This document shows positions 9,057-21,502 of a stretch of DNA of 64,000 bases, in pieces (positions within the stretch are counted from its first letter, which is position 1; the number at the start of each line of letters is the position of its first letter). Below the pieces are notes generated by a model. The model did no database searches and had not been told where the DNA came from. It was given only the letters and a program-made list of their open reading frames with translations. Position numbers and translations under genes: made by a program. The stretch lies in assembly GCF_050948215.1 (NCBI RefSeq), contig NC_135150.1, forward strand, positions 23,911,943 to 23,975,942. The letters run 5' to 3'. This DNA is from Halictus rubicundus (Eukaryota; Arthropoda; Insecta; Hymenoptera; Halictidae).

Positions 9057-12000
9057 AGAAAGAATATACAATTATATAATAATTGTGATAATAAGCAATA
9101 TATATATATATTTATTGCAATATATTGTATATTGTTTTTAATTATTTTTAATTATATTTGGAGGAAGCGTCATCGAAATTTTGAAATGGAAATCTTCATC
9201 GCGAACCTGGCTTGGTATTGTGGTGTAAAGGATTAATTGCGACGAAGCTGTATTTCGTGAAGGATCAAAAGGGAAGCAGGATCATGCACCGTGAAAACGA
9301 AGCGGCGGCCACGTGGTGTCGTTACGTTACCGAAATGGTGCCGCAGTGCGTACCCATCTTGATGTCGAGCGCTTCAGCTGGCATCGTAAACCGACGACGG
9401 CTGTATCGAATGCGGAATGTGCCCTACAAAAATGCAGCTTCGAAATTGTTCGATATTCTATAAGCGTGACCTATAAAACCATTGCAACTGAATTTTCACG
9501 TTACCGATGCGTGACAAGCTGAACGCCTGTTTCCCGATTTTTAGGGTCGCCTGCGATCATACATTGTAGATTTTATGAAGTTGTAACGAGAACGGGCGAA
9601 TCGAACATAAACTGCTGAAAATATATAAACGATTTTACACGGAAACGTATTAACAAACTGTAATACCAAAAAGAAACTCCGGGATCTCTTTTTAACTGAA
9701 AATTTCAGGAGAATTGCTTGAAAAATTTACCGAAATAAATCTTCACCGATTTTTAAAGAGCATTGAACAATCGATGGTAAGCAAAGCGTATTAAGACAAT
9801 TATTTAACGTACGAAAATTATTAAGCACAGAAACCAGATTCTATTGAACTCCTGACATTTTAAATCGACGCAGAGAATTTGCAATTCATGGGAAACTGAA
9901 TAAAAGATTGGTCAATTGGACCACAAAAAAATTGATTCACAGGTTAATACGAAGCCACGCAATTTTCTGGGTCATTCTAATATTCCGTGGTGCCATAAAT
10001 TCGAGGAGGAGGTACTTACGGCGTTCTCTACTCCCTAGAGAAATAAGAAATCACTTCTTTCGAACACGCGATATGTAAGTATTAGCTTTACTTAACTAGA
10101 AGCTCAGTCATCCGCTTGCCTCTTGCCATGACTAATGGCTTCTGACAATGAAAGATGGTTGGATCTCCAGATTGATAACGATGAAAAGCCGTACGGGTCT
10201 GGATTGAAGTCTTTAGGGGATCATTAGCGTCTTAGAATCGCCGAGGGGGCGTCTCAGCACAAAATCGTACAAGGAAATTGAGCAACATCCAACGAACGTA
10301 ACTTCGTACAAGATCCAACGAACTCAAAATTGTCCGAGATCCAAAATTATCTCACAAATTGTCTGAGAAGTATTAAACACGCATCAAAATCAATATTCGT
10401 TTACATTAGGTCACTCTAAATTTTTCGACCAATCTTCAATTGTTTGAGGCCAAAAAATATATATACAACATTCAAAATGGAACTCCAAAATAAATTTGGC
10501 AGAAAAGCTGAACAAAGTGAAACTTCGTTCGCATTAGCTCGTTTTAATATCCTTCATCGCAGCAGCGACATGGTTCTAGAATATTCAAAATGAAACCTGT
10601 CACCGCAAGATAAAATCGGGAGAGACAGCAGCTGTTCGAGGACCATAAATCAAATCTCGGAGACCCAAAAAGCTCCGGGAACTCGACAGAGTCGAGACTA
10701 TGGCAGCCGAAAAGTCACCGTCTCCCGAAAATCGTTGACAATAGAAAGTTTGCCCGAACGGTTAACGCTCATCTTTCTTAGTTTCTCCTCGCAGCGTGTC
10801 TCCAGTTCTCGAAAAGCGCGTATCGAGTGTTTGAATTGCGTTTTCCCTCTCTCCTCTCCCCTCTCCCCTCCTACGGAACTGGGACGAAGAACTTTCAGAA
10901 TTAGGTTAACCGTGTACAAAGCCTTGTGCGCGCTTCCTCGAGGTATCTCGAGGTCCTTCGAGGATCTGTTCATCCTTCGACGTTTTCTTTTAATTTGCCC
11001 GTCTTGTTTCGGTTTGCCCGGGGACGATTAAAAGCTCGAGCGGCTTAATCCGCGAAATTGATAACGGTGCCGGCGTGAAAATTTAATCGTCCCCCGTCAT
11101 CTTCGTCGTTGTGACTCCGCCGGAGGTACGCGGTGTAATTCCAAGTGTCGTTTCGGTGTAATGTCGCACGGTAACCTGGGAAATTGCGATAAAAGCCCAT
11201 CGTCTTGATGAAGCTTCCATCCGAGCCTTTCTTTCCGGAGAAACGCTTCATCCGTTTGGTCTGTGAGCAGTGCTAGGAGAAATAATTTGTTCAAGGTCGC
11301 AGCCCCACTACGATCCTAATCTTGGCGGGGACGACAGAAGAGGGTCATAATTCAAATGCGTTGAGCAACTTGCGATATCTTTATTTAAAATTAAGGGAAC
11401 ACGTTTTCGCCAAAAAATAATCGATTTTCAAATTCTGATAACTACCTCGGAATGCTAAAATTGGTCCAGTTTAAATGCCTCTACAGGCAAGAAAAAATTC
11501 CATACCGGGCTGAAACCACCACGGATTTAAAGCTTGAACTCTCCCCTTCGCAACGAGCTCTTCAAACTCGTCGTATGATTTTTCCTTGCCATTTCATTGT
11601 TCCATGAAAGGAGTGGCGAGTTCAATTTCGAACGCAGATCGCGTTCCAAGGAGCTCCGTAAAAATTCCGCGTTTGAACGCGAATCAGTGATCGCGTTTCC
11701 GCAGTTAATTAACCGTCTGCTTAAGCAGCTTCCGCGTCTCTGTTTCTGGGCAGATCGTTGAACCGCGCGGGACCATTAGCCTCGGGATTATTTATTCCGC
11801 GACAGTTGCTCGCGCGAGCTACGTTTCGCAGACCTGAGAACGATCTTGGCTAGCTACCAAATCTTAGGCCGGTGTACGCGCCTGGACGTCGATCGACTCG
11901 TAAATATGATTCATTGTTCGTCGCCGAGCGAGAGAGGAATGCCGACTATCGTGTCTTCTGAACACAAGGACGGTATTGTGCACGAAAATACATTTCGCAA

Positions 12001-13209
12001 GTGGACCGTGGAATTTTGTCAAAAATAAAAACTGCGGTGAAACCAACTTCCCACCGTTCCAGCCTGCAGGCTATGCCCAGTTTTTAATCTCCGGCCGGTG
12101 CCATAAACGTCGGACGCAACGGACGCGGCAAAATGGAGGCATCACGCAACGAGACCCGCGAAATTCTTTGCCGTTCCGCCGGCAATTAATCGCGGGAAAC
12201 GGGGTCGCAGGTCCGCAACATCATCGCGTAGATTCTTATCGCGTAATGGATCGTCCGTAAACATATCTGGCAACCGGCTCGAACGTTCGTGGAAAACTTT
12301 ATTACAGCGTTCCCCCGAAAACGCGAACGACCGTCCGCCCGAGTAACTCGCATACTCGCCGCGGTGCATAATTGCGTTCGATCAATCTGCGAACAACGGA
12401 CAATCCACTCGCCGGGAGAAAACGGACGACAAAGTTCGCCGCGTCGATAATCCGCCGGTAACTGCTATCCGGTTTGCAGAATAATCCTCGTGTGTGCGCG
12501 CGCAAACTTCCTTGTAATCGAGTTTTCGAAAGAGCTCCCCGTAAAATTGCAGCTCGCGCGAGCCGACGGAGAAGCACCGGAACACCATAAAATTCGAGAT
12601 CGAACAGCACCGAGAGGCCACTATGTAAAAATAACTTTGGTAAATAGAAAAACCGTGCACGGAAATCGATCGACGGCCTATAGACGCGGCCATGCGCACG
12701 CGAGGAGTAGATCAAAGGTGCCCGATGAATAAATCGGCCGGAATAATCGGCAGGAATTGCATACGACTTTCGAGCCTATCCATAAGGACCTAAAAATTAT
12801 TTATCTCTTACGTTGTTCGAAATCGATGGCTCCGAAGGGGAGTATTATTAATTATTCCGGTAGGCGTTTTCACTCGGCAAGGTATGATACGGATGGCAAT
12901 ACTGCAGAGGTAGAAGGTGTTGTACCGTTCGTCCGTTAGCCTAAGCCTGTCAATTTTATGACGGGCCAATTCTAAAAATGAGACCAGCGTAACAATTAGT
13001 TCCCGCGACGAGTTTCAATTACTTTATGACCACCGTCCGACGAAAACGCGGAGGAAAACACGCGGTCAACACGTGCTGGAAGGGACTTCCTCATACTAAA
13101 TCATAATATCGCAACTTCTACTTGGACAACATAACAATAGATACTATTTTTACCAAGAAATTCCCGTGTGATTGATTCCATGATATTCGACGAAAACTGT
13201 GGGTTATGG
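9057..13209. other. Intergenic, about 4.1 kb, no supported gene
   Basis: AT-rich to about 10.6 kb, then GC-richer to 13 kb. Many overlapping short open frames occur on both strands (for example 12302-12715 minus, 137 codons). None has splice sites, a domain or a conserved look, and they overlap each other, which is expected in GC-rich DNA. No tRNA or hairpin RNA was recognised. Confidence 0.55.
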
Positions 13210-13224
13210 CAGTGGGCTAAGATA

Positions 13225-13810
13225 TTAAGGGGGCCGGCAGGCATTTGACCTTGACTGTCACCCTATGTTACGCCGTGCCTTTTTTTCTAGACATTTTACG
13301 TCTCAAATAAGTAATCAATGAAAAATGCGTACCACCGTGTTTCAACATGTCTTTCTAAATCTAAATCTCTCGAAATTAAGAGAATCTCTCTGCAATATAC
13401 GTATATGAACTTGCAAGGGTCAAAATCTGGACAAATTGACGCTTCAATGTTGCAACGAGCAGTTCAAAAGTGGTCACTTGTGTTTCCTAAAAGTCCAATC
13501 CACGTCTGTCCAGAGCCGAAATTGCGAATTTCTACCTGATCGTGGATTAATTTGTAATATTCGGCAGAGAACTCGCTTTCTGAAGCAAGTATGACGTCAC
13601 AAGATGGCTGCCGCAGAGAGATTCTCTTAATTCCGAGAGATTTAGTGTTCGTATCGAAAAAAAGGACAGACGTAGCAAAGACATGTACAAACGCGGTGGT
13701 ATGCATTTTTAATTGATTACTTACTTATTTAAGACGTAAAATGTCTAGAAAAAAAGGCACAGCGTAACATAGCGTGACAGTCAAGGCCAAACGCCTGCCG
13801 GCCCCTTTAA
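13225..13810. mobile_element. TTAA-flanked transposon with long inverted repeats (about 175 bp)
   Basis: The left arm (from TTAAGGGGGCCGGCAGGC, through TTGACTGTCACCCTATG and ATTTTACGTCTCAAATAAGT) is the inverted copy of the right arm, which ends GCCTGCCGGCCCCTTTAA. Arms pair to about 13395 on the left and from about 13600 on the right, leaving about 200 bp of unique centre. TTAA occurs at both ends. The pairing can be extended outward to CAGTGGGC (13210) and GCCCACTG (13820-13827), so the true ends may lie there and the class is uncertain. No transposase. Confidence 0.8.
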
Positions 13811-13829
13811 ACCGTTACTGCCCACTGCT

Positions 13830-14265
13830 ACACGATTGTAGGGGGTGACAAGACGCCATTTCGTGTGGGTCCGAAGTGGTGACATTGTATCGATGCGCGG
13901 CCGATTGTTTCACAGGCCTCGTTTGACACGCATTGTCGACTGTGTTCGAAATATTAGCTACAGCGGTCACACATACTATGTGACGTTCAACGTCAAAACA
14001 TTGGCACGGCTGAGGTTCTGTATGGACAGGTTTACCACAGGTCATTATTGTTAGTTTCTCGCAGTTCCAAGGAACATTTTTTCGCAGGATATTTTTCTGC
14101 GTGTCCACCGTCAACGTTTTCTTTTTCAGGACCGCAACGAACCAGAACCTTCAGAACCTCCGCCGCGTTTACTTGAGTTGTTTCACGCATTGTTTCACCG
14201 TTTTTTTTTTTTTTGGTTACCGTAGTAATAAATTGTTATTTTCTTTGTTAGAACGTTCAAATTCC
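13830..14265. other. Intergenic spacer between two TTAA elements
   Basis: It holds a T12-14 run near 14200 and short open frames only. No gene seen. Confidence 0.5.
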
Positions 14266-14588
14266 TTAACACGTTCGCGGACGCAAATGCCATAGCATTG
14301 ATTTTCATAGCGATGCAAAACGACGTGCATGCCATAGCATTCAAATTTTAAAGACAATTTTTATTCATTTAATTTTATACAACCTTAAGTTTTTGTCATT
14401 AATATACATTTCAAATTGAAATTTGTTTTTGTAGTTAATATACATTTCATTTGACGTTACTAATGACAGTTAACTTGTTATTATTGTTTATTTCTCATCA
14501 GATTTCGGATAGTACAACTAGTTTCAAGAAAAATTGCCTGACTATTTTTGCAGCTCACTGAAATGTTTACTGTCCGTGAACGTGTTAA
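14266..14588. mobile_element. piggyBac-like MITE, CACGTTCGCGGAC family
   Basis: A 323-bp segment bounded by TTAA at 14266-14269 and 14585-14588. The left end reads TTAACACGTTCGCGGACGC and the right end is its inverted match (TGTCCGTGAACGTGTTAA). The interior contains a direct repeat of TGCCATAGCATT. No coding capacity. TTAA duplication with short terminal repeats is the piggyBac signature. Confidence 0.8.
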
Positions 14589-14867
14589 CAACGTATTCCC
14601 CACCTGTTATCACGACGAACTCTGAAAAGTTCTGGTTAATAGCTTCTTAAATAAATACAGCACGTTCATTCTGCCTTCGTGCCGCCAGGCCAGTAATCTG
14701 TCAGGCTCTAGCATAGTCATCTCCTGGGGTGTAGAGGGGAGTCAAAAGTTATGGGAACCCCTGTGGTTCTGATAGCAGACGACAAGCTGTGAGCATCGCT
14801 CCGAGCATCTCGAACCTTCTCAAGTGGCTTTCCCGGACCCCAAAATACGTATAAATTTGTTTATATA

Positions 14868-15759
14868 CAGTGACTCCCACTAATATTCGGACGCTCTTAA
14901 AAATCGCATAACTTTGTCAATATTGGACTATACTACTTGAATTTCTTTGAGAAGTTAGAACAATTGGATCGCTACATAACGTGAAAAAAATGTTTGATTA
15001 AAATTGCATTTGCTCGAAATTAAAAGGAATGTAGTGAAAGTTGTATTTTGCAACTTTTTTGTACGAACTTGTATTAAAAATTTAAAAAGTACGTTTTTCC
15101 ATCTAAATCGGTCAACGTTGCAATGACCTACAACCGTTTAACGGCGAAAGCTTAAGGGTGAAAGAATTTTGGCCTTGTCAGGGAATTTCGCCCTTGTGCG
15201 ATCATTTTGAAACAACTGTAGCTCATTGCAACGTTGACCGATTTTTATACAATTCTCAGAATATGTATCATTCATACAGATCTACAAATCGTGCTTTCTA
15301 AATTTTCAATGTAAGTTCACACAAAAAAGTTTCAAAATACAACCTTTAGTATTTTCTCTGCAATTTCGATCAATTGCAATTTTTGTAAACACTTTTGTTC
15401 ACTTTATGTGGCAGCCAATGACGCTAACTTCTTTAAAATAATCCAAGTCGTATGGCCCAATATTAACCCTGAGCACTCGAATGGCGACTGTAAGGCGCCA
15501 CTAAAAATTGCTCTATCATTATTAAATATATTTTTTACATTATTAAAGCTGTTTGTATTTAATAACTTACTAAACACTTCAGTATTGTACGAGTAAGTTG
15601 CACCATTTTCGTACGTATAACATGAAAAAAATATATATAGAAGGGAAATATTCTAGGTCGGAAGAAATATTTCGTTTTGGAGTTAAAATAGCTTCGAGTG
15701 GAAAGGGGTAACAAAAATATACGATTTTTAAAAGCGTGCGAATATTAGTGGGGTCACTA
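14868..15759. mobile_element. TA-flanked inverted-repeat transposon carrying a nested MITE
   Basis: The left end CAGTGACTCCCACTAATATT and the right end AATATTAGTGGGGTCACTA are inverted copies flanked by TA (14866-14867, 15760-15761). Inner complementarity continues: ATCGGTCAACGTTGCAATGA (about 15107) pairs with TCATTGCAACGTTGACCGAT (about 15224). A 249-bp piggyBac-like MITE (15463-15711) is inserted in the right arm, so the host element is older. No transposase frame. Confidence 0.85.
15463..15711 (-). mobile_element. piggyBac-like MITE (CACTCGAA family), copy B
   Basis: It begins TTAACCCTGAGCACTCGAATG and ends GCTTCGAGTGGAAAGGGGTAA, so the right TTAA is mutated to GTAA. Internal blocks GGCGCCACTAAAAATTGCT, TATATATAGAAGGGAAATAT and GGAGTTAAAATAGCTTCGAG are shared with copies C, D and E. 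Confidence 0.85.
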
Positions 15760-15765
15760 TACAGG

Positions 15766-15938
15766 CTTGACCCTCGGGGTAAGATTATACTAGTAGACAG
15801 GTAGGACGCTGAGGGTCGATAAACACTAGATACAAAAACAGGGTAACCAAATTCTGGCGAAGGAATTTGTTTACCTTGTTTTTGTAACCAACGTTTATAG
15901 ATCCTCAGCGTCTGACCTGCCCAGTATAACTTGACCCT
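15766..15938. mobile_element. Fold-back MITE of about 173 bp
   Basis: The left arm (TTGACCCTCGGGGTAAG, GACGCTGAGGGTCGATAAAC, ATACAAAAACAGGGTAACCA) is complementary to the right arm (GTTTACCTTGTTTTTGTAAC, GTTTATAGATCCTCAGCGTC, CAGTATAACTTGACCCT). The hairpin is almost full length. It abuts the right end of the TA element at 14868-15759. Confidence 0.8.
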
Positions 15939-15999
15939 AATGCGCCGCACCGGTGAGGAACGCTTTCGCTTTTGTGCACCCGTCTTGCGCGAGGACGCT

Positions 16000-16265
16000 C
16001 AAGATATCATCGTGATTGAGCGGGTAAAATGATTCGTCTGGGTTGCTAAATCGCATCCGAAAATTAGATCAATTTTTTTTTGAACCCTTGTGAATAAGAA
16101 TTTTTTAAAATATTGGTCCTCCTTTGCTCTTTCGCACCCTTACCCTCATCGGAAGTATTACCGTGATTGGATGGGTAAAAAATTTTGCAGGGTTGCTAAA
16201 TTTCATCCGAAAGTTGCGACGACTTTTCTAACCCCTGTGGACGAGGATTTTTGAAAATATTGGAA
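16000..16265. repeat. Two diverged direct copies of about 130 bp
   Basis: CGTGATTGAGCGGGTAAAAT...GGGTTGCTAAATCGCATCCG (about 16009) recurs as CGTGATTGGATGGGTAAAAA...GGGTTGCTAAATTTCATCCG (about 16151). Both are followed by CCC(T)TGTG and a TTTTTGAAAATATTGG tail. Confidence 0.55.
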
Positions 16266-17827
16266 ATAGTTTCCTCCGGAAGCTAAATTTCGTGTTATTG
16301 CCCTCAACTCCGGGAAAAACTGAAAGCACAGTGGCTGGAAAAAATATTGGCGCACCAAATTTCCGATTTTTGTAAAATTGTCGATTAGAAAAAAAAAAAT
16401 GGTACAATTTTGGAAAGAAAAATCTCTATTTTCATAGTTAGCAAAATAAAAATGTTCTGCACCAATTCTTTAATAATTTTAGCAAGATGAAAATATTGAT
16501 GTTTTTTTGTCGTAAAATCCTGTTCATAGTTCGTCATTCATTTTCTTCTAAAAGACGTTAAGGAAGCCATTTAAAATTGCCTTACCCTGCATCCAAGCTT
16601 AAACAATGAAATTACGAACGCGTTCAACAAAGGAAAAAGCGTTGTCTTTCGTAAATCTTCGTGTAAAGATAATTGTTGGACTACCTCGGGTGACAATCGT
16701 TTTTAAAGGATCAAACTCGATTCCGCTTTTTGTCTTGGTAAACGAGGACAATAGAACGCTTCAGCTAAGAGCTCCTTCGAGTGGATGGAGGCAGATTTTT
16801 GTCACGGAAGTTTAAAGACAATCGACTTTAAAACACTCCCGACGCATAGAGACCGCAGGACTTTCGTCGTTTAATTACAGGATGTATTAGAAGCGGGCGA
16901 TGAATATTCATTAGTCGGCCGTGACGTCACGCTCTATGTTTTATTAAAAGGTTCATGAATCTTCATTGCAGGTCTTTCGCGACGCACGGGGCGATGTTTG
17001 CTCGAGTTTCCGACGAATTCAATAGCGTTCGCCTAACCGAGAATGTTTTCCCTCGCGAAGGTTCATTCGACCGTGCAGTTTTCTGGAGAAACATTGTTGT
17101 TTCATACCGGAATGCAAACGTTCCTTGTCCTGCTCCGCGCTGAACGAAAATCTTATCGGAAATATTACTCGAATGCAAACCGTCCAATTCTGCGCCCGGG
17201 GAAAATGTTTTTTCTTATCTTTTCTGGACTACCGACCACGAGAAGGACCGAGGGTGGGGATAAACAGAAATTGTATTCACCGACGACATTTGTTCGCATC
17301 GATATTGCCGACAGGAAATCGATCGCTACGGACCATAAACAGTGGCGAGAGGGGACGCGTGTTTCAATGGACTCTGATAAAAGCTTTTTCCAATTTCGCC
17401 GGCGAACAACAGACAGGATTACCAGCTGTCCGTCTGCTGGATCGTTGATCACCGAGAACCACCCGATTCGGGACGAATAAACAAATTCCCGGGACCTCCG
17501 AGCAGTAATTAACGCGCGTGATTGTTTGCGCGACGCGTTAGCACTTTGGATAGGATAACTTTGTTAGCGGCGGACGGAGCATTTGCTGAAGCGGTCAAGA
17601 CGCTGGTAATACGGGAAATTTTGAAGTTTTGGAAAGTTTTCCTCTTTTATCTATCGAGTTCTAAACCTTCTAATTCAGTTACTTGTGCTTGTAATAACTG
17701 GACTATGGATTTTAGGTTTCTTTTTACCGTTCCGAACGTTCTAACGGAAATTCGATTATTTGCTCCTGTAACAGGTAGACTGGATTTCATGCATTTTTTT
17801 ATTGTTCTAGTTAAAAACGTTCTGAAA
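16266..17827. other. Intergenic, no supported gene
   Basis: Overlapping open frames at 16955-17480 on both strands have no start context, splice sites or domains. No repeat or RNA gene was recognised. Confidence 0.5.
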
Positions 17828-18058
17828 TTCACCCTTTGCACTCGAAGCTATTTTAACTCGAAAACGAAACATTTCTTCCGATCTAGAATATTTTCCTTCT
17901 ATATATATTTTTTCATGTTGTACTATATGTACTATATATTTTTTCATGTTCTCTTATACATGTTATTAAATACAAAGAAATTTGATAATGTAAACAATAT
18001 TTTGATATAGCAATTTTTAGTGGCGCCTTACAGTCGCCATTCGAGTGCTAAGGGTTAA
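17828..18058 (+). mobile_element. piggyBac-like MITE (CACTCGAA family), copy C
   Basis: It starts TTCACCCTTTGCACTCGAAG (TTAA mutated to TTCA) and ends CATTCGAGTGCTAAGGGTTAA. It shares ACATTTCTTCCGATCTAGAA and CAATTTTTAGTGGCGCC with the other copies. Length 231 bp. Confidence 0.85.
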
Positions 18059-20473
18059 TTTATTTGTATCTGTGATAGTTAGACGATTTTATGCACTTTT
18101 AAAAAATAAATGGATTAAATACAGGTTAGGCAGAACATTCTAATGACTTTAAAAATAGTCTCGTATTATTCTCAACCTACTACAATTATTCAGAAAATGT
18201 CTAGCACAATTTTTATCATAAAAATCCGCAGTTTAATAATTGAATCTTGTGACAAAATAATCAGACAAATTTAAACGTAGTACAGCCAATACTTTTCATT
18301 TGTTCAAATTATTATGGAAAGAAATCAATTTACTATTCGATTCTCGTCCCTAGCAATCGGTTCAGAAAATTGTTATTGGCAGCAGGAAATTGTTCCAACA
18401 AATCGAACTGCGAAAAGAAAAATTGTCTTGGACATTCAGTGTATCTGGAATGCATAATCCTCGGTGTGCCTGTTCTTCAGATCCACAACAGCACTTCCTT
18501 TGCCAATTAACGAACCCTTGATAATTACCGAGGGCAGTCGCCAATTCCCCGAGGGAGAAGTATCCAATATTGGTCGATGCAAACCACGTTCACACTAAAA
18601 TTTTAGCGCTCGACGTGTATGGTTCGATTAGAGTAGCCTTCGCTTGGCAACCGCGGTATCCGCGGCAGACCGCACGCGTTATCGTTCGCGAATGATAAAT
18701 TGACGGCACACACTCGGACCGAAAGGAAAACTATAATAAAATAAACCTCGCTTCCTGAAACGATTCTTCCGTGCGCCGCGCTGGCGTTTGATTGGAGGCT
18801 ATTGTTTTATGATTTCTCTGCGAAATGCTTTCCACTCGTCTCTTTCTGTGCAAACGGGGCAAAACGTTTGATTGAAAGGTATGAAATATGCTTTATGAAC
18901 TAGTTTCTGAAATATACTGTTTTGCTTTGGAGAAACTTTTTGCTTGGTCGGTATTGTATTTACAGGCGAGTGCATCCTGTATAAAATATTTCAATTTTCA
19001 ATCCGACGGAAACGACTTGCAGAATTTTATTTGACGTTGTGAAGATTTAATAATAATAATAATAATAATATTGCTTTGTTCAGCCTTACGGCCAAGACTT
19101 GGACTCGGTTTACAGTAACCTATAATTACCACAAAATAACTATCTTATCCACGCATTCTCTCTCTCTCTCCCTCTCCTTATTCCGATTATTGCACCATTT
19201 CCAACTCTGTTATCTTTACGTTGTGAAGATTTAGTGAATATACATATTATTCATTTCAATTCTCAGACCAAGTATGATTTTTTCAAAATATTGTAAGCCA
19301 CGTGTACCATCCAGAGCGGAAATAAATTGATTGCAAATGATTTACCAGCGTTGAAGCAGCAGTTTCAGAGCGAATTGCGTCCGTGGAGAATTTCAGAATA
19401 TAAATACAGAATAAAGTGCAACACGCCGCTAACGCGAAGTATACGTAACGTAAGCTACCGTTTATTCGGAAAGCGGATGCGCGGAATTTATTTGCGTCGG
19501 TGAAATCGCCAAACAAACCGAAGAAAAAATCGCCGAGGTGACTCTGGACTGAAAGCGACCTCGCGTGGGCGTCGGGGGAGGTGCGGGTGAGGTTCGAGAA
19601 AATAGACGAATTATTTTTACGACGACGCCGGTAATAATAAAGCGGCAGGAACCTCGGAATTCTCGTTTTGAGAGTCGGCCAGAATTCGGACTCGCCAAAG
19701 CCGGCGAAACGGAGAGCGGAATTTCGCGCGCGACTCTGGTCCAGGTCGGCGGACAGAAAAGAATCGTCTCGTAAACCAGGTTTTACGGTTTCCCTTGAAT
19801 TCGGCGCGGCCTTTGTTGGCGTTGCGCGGTGTTATGATCGACCGGCGCGGCGCACACACCGAGCGACCCATTTACCCCCCCGTGAAAACTTGGTCAACGG
19901 AATGAAAAGCTATAGCCCATTTCCGCGAGTATTCTATCGATCGACCCCGATCGCCGGGAAATCCGTTTGAACTGGCCGCAGTTCCGAGAAAAGTTCCTCG
20001 TGGCCGCGCGTTTAAATCTTCGCGACGCGACGGGCCCCGACGATAACAACTTCCGATGAAATATTGAACAGTATGCGGGTGGACGCAGTGTTCCCGCCGG
20101 ACGAGAACGCTGCCCGATTCGCAGGAGCCGCGGTAATGAACATACTTTCCCCAGTTTTCATTATCTGAGCGACGAACCTGTAATCTTGTATCTAAACTCA
20201 ATTTCCAGCTGTTCGACTTGGGTAGCCGGCCCTGCTTTAGAACGTCTTCAGCAAGTTCCGCGACCCGTCTTGTGTTCGGAGAACTTTTTAATTTTTCCTC
20301 GATCGTTGCTCCCGCTTGTGCTTTTATTTCAAAAAGTCTATAAACAATTCAACCTTTAATTTCCATTGAAATGAAGAGTTTACCAGCAGCAGTTCAACCA
20401 CAATCAAAATGTGGGAGAATTTCAAATGGATTTCTTGCACAGAATGGTTAAATAATTGAGATTTTAATATACA
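18059..20473. other. Intergenic, with microsatellites
   Basis: It contains an (ATA)n run at about 19048-19071 and a (CT)n run at about 19156-19178. The GC-rich patch 19550-20200 has many overlapping frames in both orientations without a convincing gene. Confidence 0.5.
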
Positions 20474-20950
20474 TGATTTTATTCGTGCACTCGTCTACAA
20501 TGAAATGCAAAAGAGTTTAACAACAGGAGGGCAATATAAATAAAAATGTACAAGAATTTCAGAACCTCTACCAATAAGATATACCTCTACCAACATGATT
20601 TTATTCGTGCATTCGTCTACAATGAAATGCAAAAGAGTTTAACAACAGGAGGGCAATATAAATAAAAATGTACAAGAATTTCAGAACCTCTACCAATAAG
20701 ATATACCTCTACCAATATGATTTTATTCGTGCATTCGTCTACAACGAAATGCAAAAGAGTTTAACAACAGGAGGGCAATATAAATAAAAATGTACAAGAA
20801 TTTCAGAACCTCTAACAATAAGACATACCTCTACCAATATGATTTTATTCGTGCATTCGTCTACAACGAAATGCAAAAGAGTTTAACAACAGGAGGGCAA
20901 TATAAATAAAAATGTACAAGAATTTTAGAACCTCTACCAATAAGATAAAA
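20474..20950. repeat. 122-bp tandem array, four nearly identical units
   Basis: Units begin TGATTTTATTCGTGCA at 20474, 20596, 20718 and 20840. Each includes AACAACAGGAGGGCAATATA and CAGAACCTCTACCAATAAG. Only a handful of substitutions separate the units, so the amplification is recent. Confidence 0.92.
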
Positions 20951-20993
20951 TAATTCATGCTTTTATTGATATTTTATGTTAAAATAAGATATA

Positions 20994-21502
20994 CAGGGTG
21001 TCCCAAAAATGTTGTACTTAAGAGGGGCCATTCCTCAGACCATATGAAGTAACTTTTTCCTTTACGAAAATATTCTCCGCGGTATTGTTAATCCCTTGTC
21101 ACGCAACGAGTGAGACTCGTGGCAAGAAATTTGGGCCAAAAACAATATACACGAGCGTGGGCCGTGGTACCTAGTTCGGACCAAACGAGAGAATATTAAC
21201 AAACGATATTAGCAACGGTAAGTTTTAGGACAAATACACTTTAGTACTGTTATGCTCAGAATACGCCGATCTATCGAAATCGAGCATAAAAAATTGGACA
21301 TTCCATTTAGAAAACCAAAGGTGACCTCTATATCTTAACCTCTTATCGGAGGTTACAACTGTAAAATAAAAAAAACTTCTATATCTTCTGTACGGCTCCA
21401 TTTTCAAAAATGTCATTTATACCATATTATGTAGTTTCATAAACCCTACAACTTTTGAAACAACCAAGATATTCAAGCGGACAGAGCTCGTGGGACACAC
21501 TG
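20994..21502. mobile_element. TA-flanked element with CAGGGTGTCCCA ends
   Basis: The left end CAGGGTGTCCCAAAA and the right end TGGGACACACTG are imperfect inverted repeats bounded by TA (20992-20993, 21503-21504). The 509-bp interior has no long open frame. It may belong to the same superfamily as 31933-32539, which shares the CAGGGTGT start but has a different interior. Confidence 0.7.

Noticed and set aside
12302..12715. 137-codon minus frame
   Set aside because: GC-rich patch with open frames in several phases, no domain or splice context.
17043..17480. 145-codon plus frame
   Set aside because: Overlapping open frames in other phases, no domain; typical chance frame.
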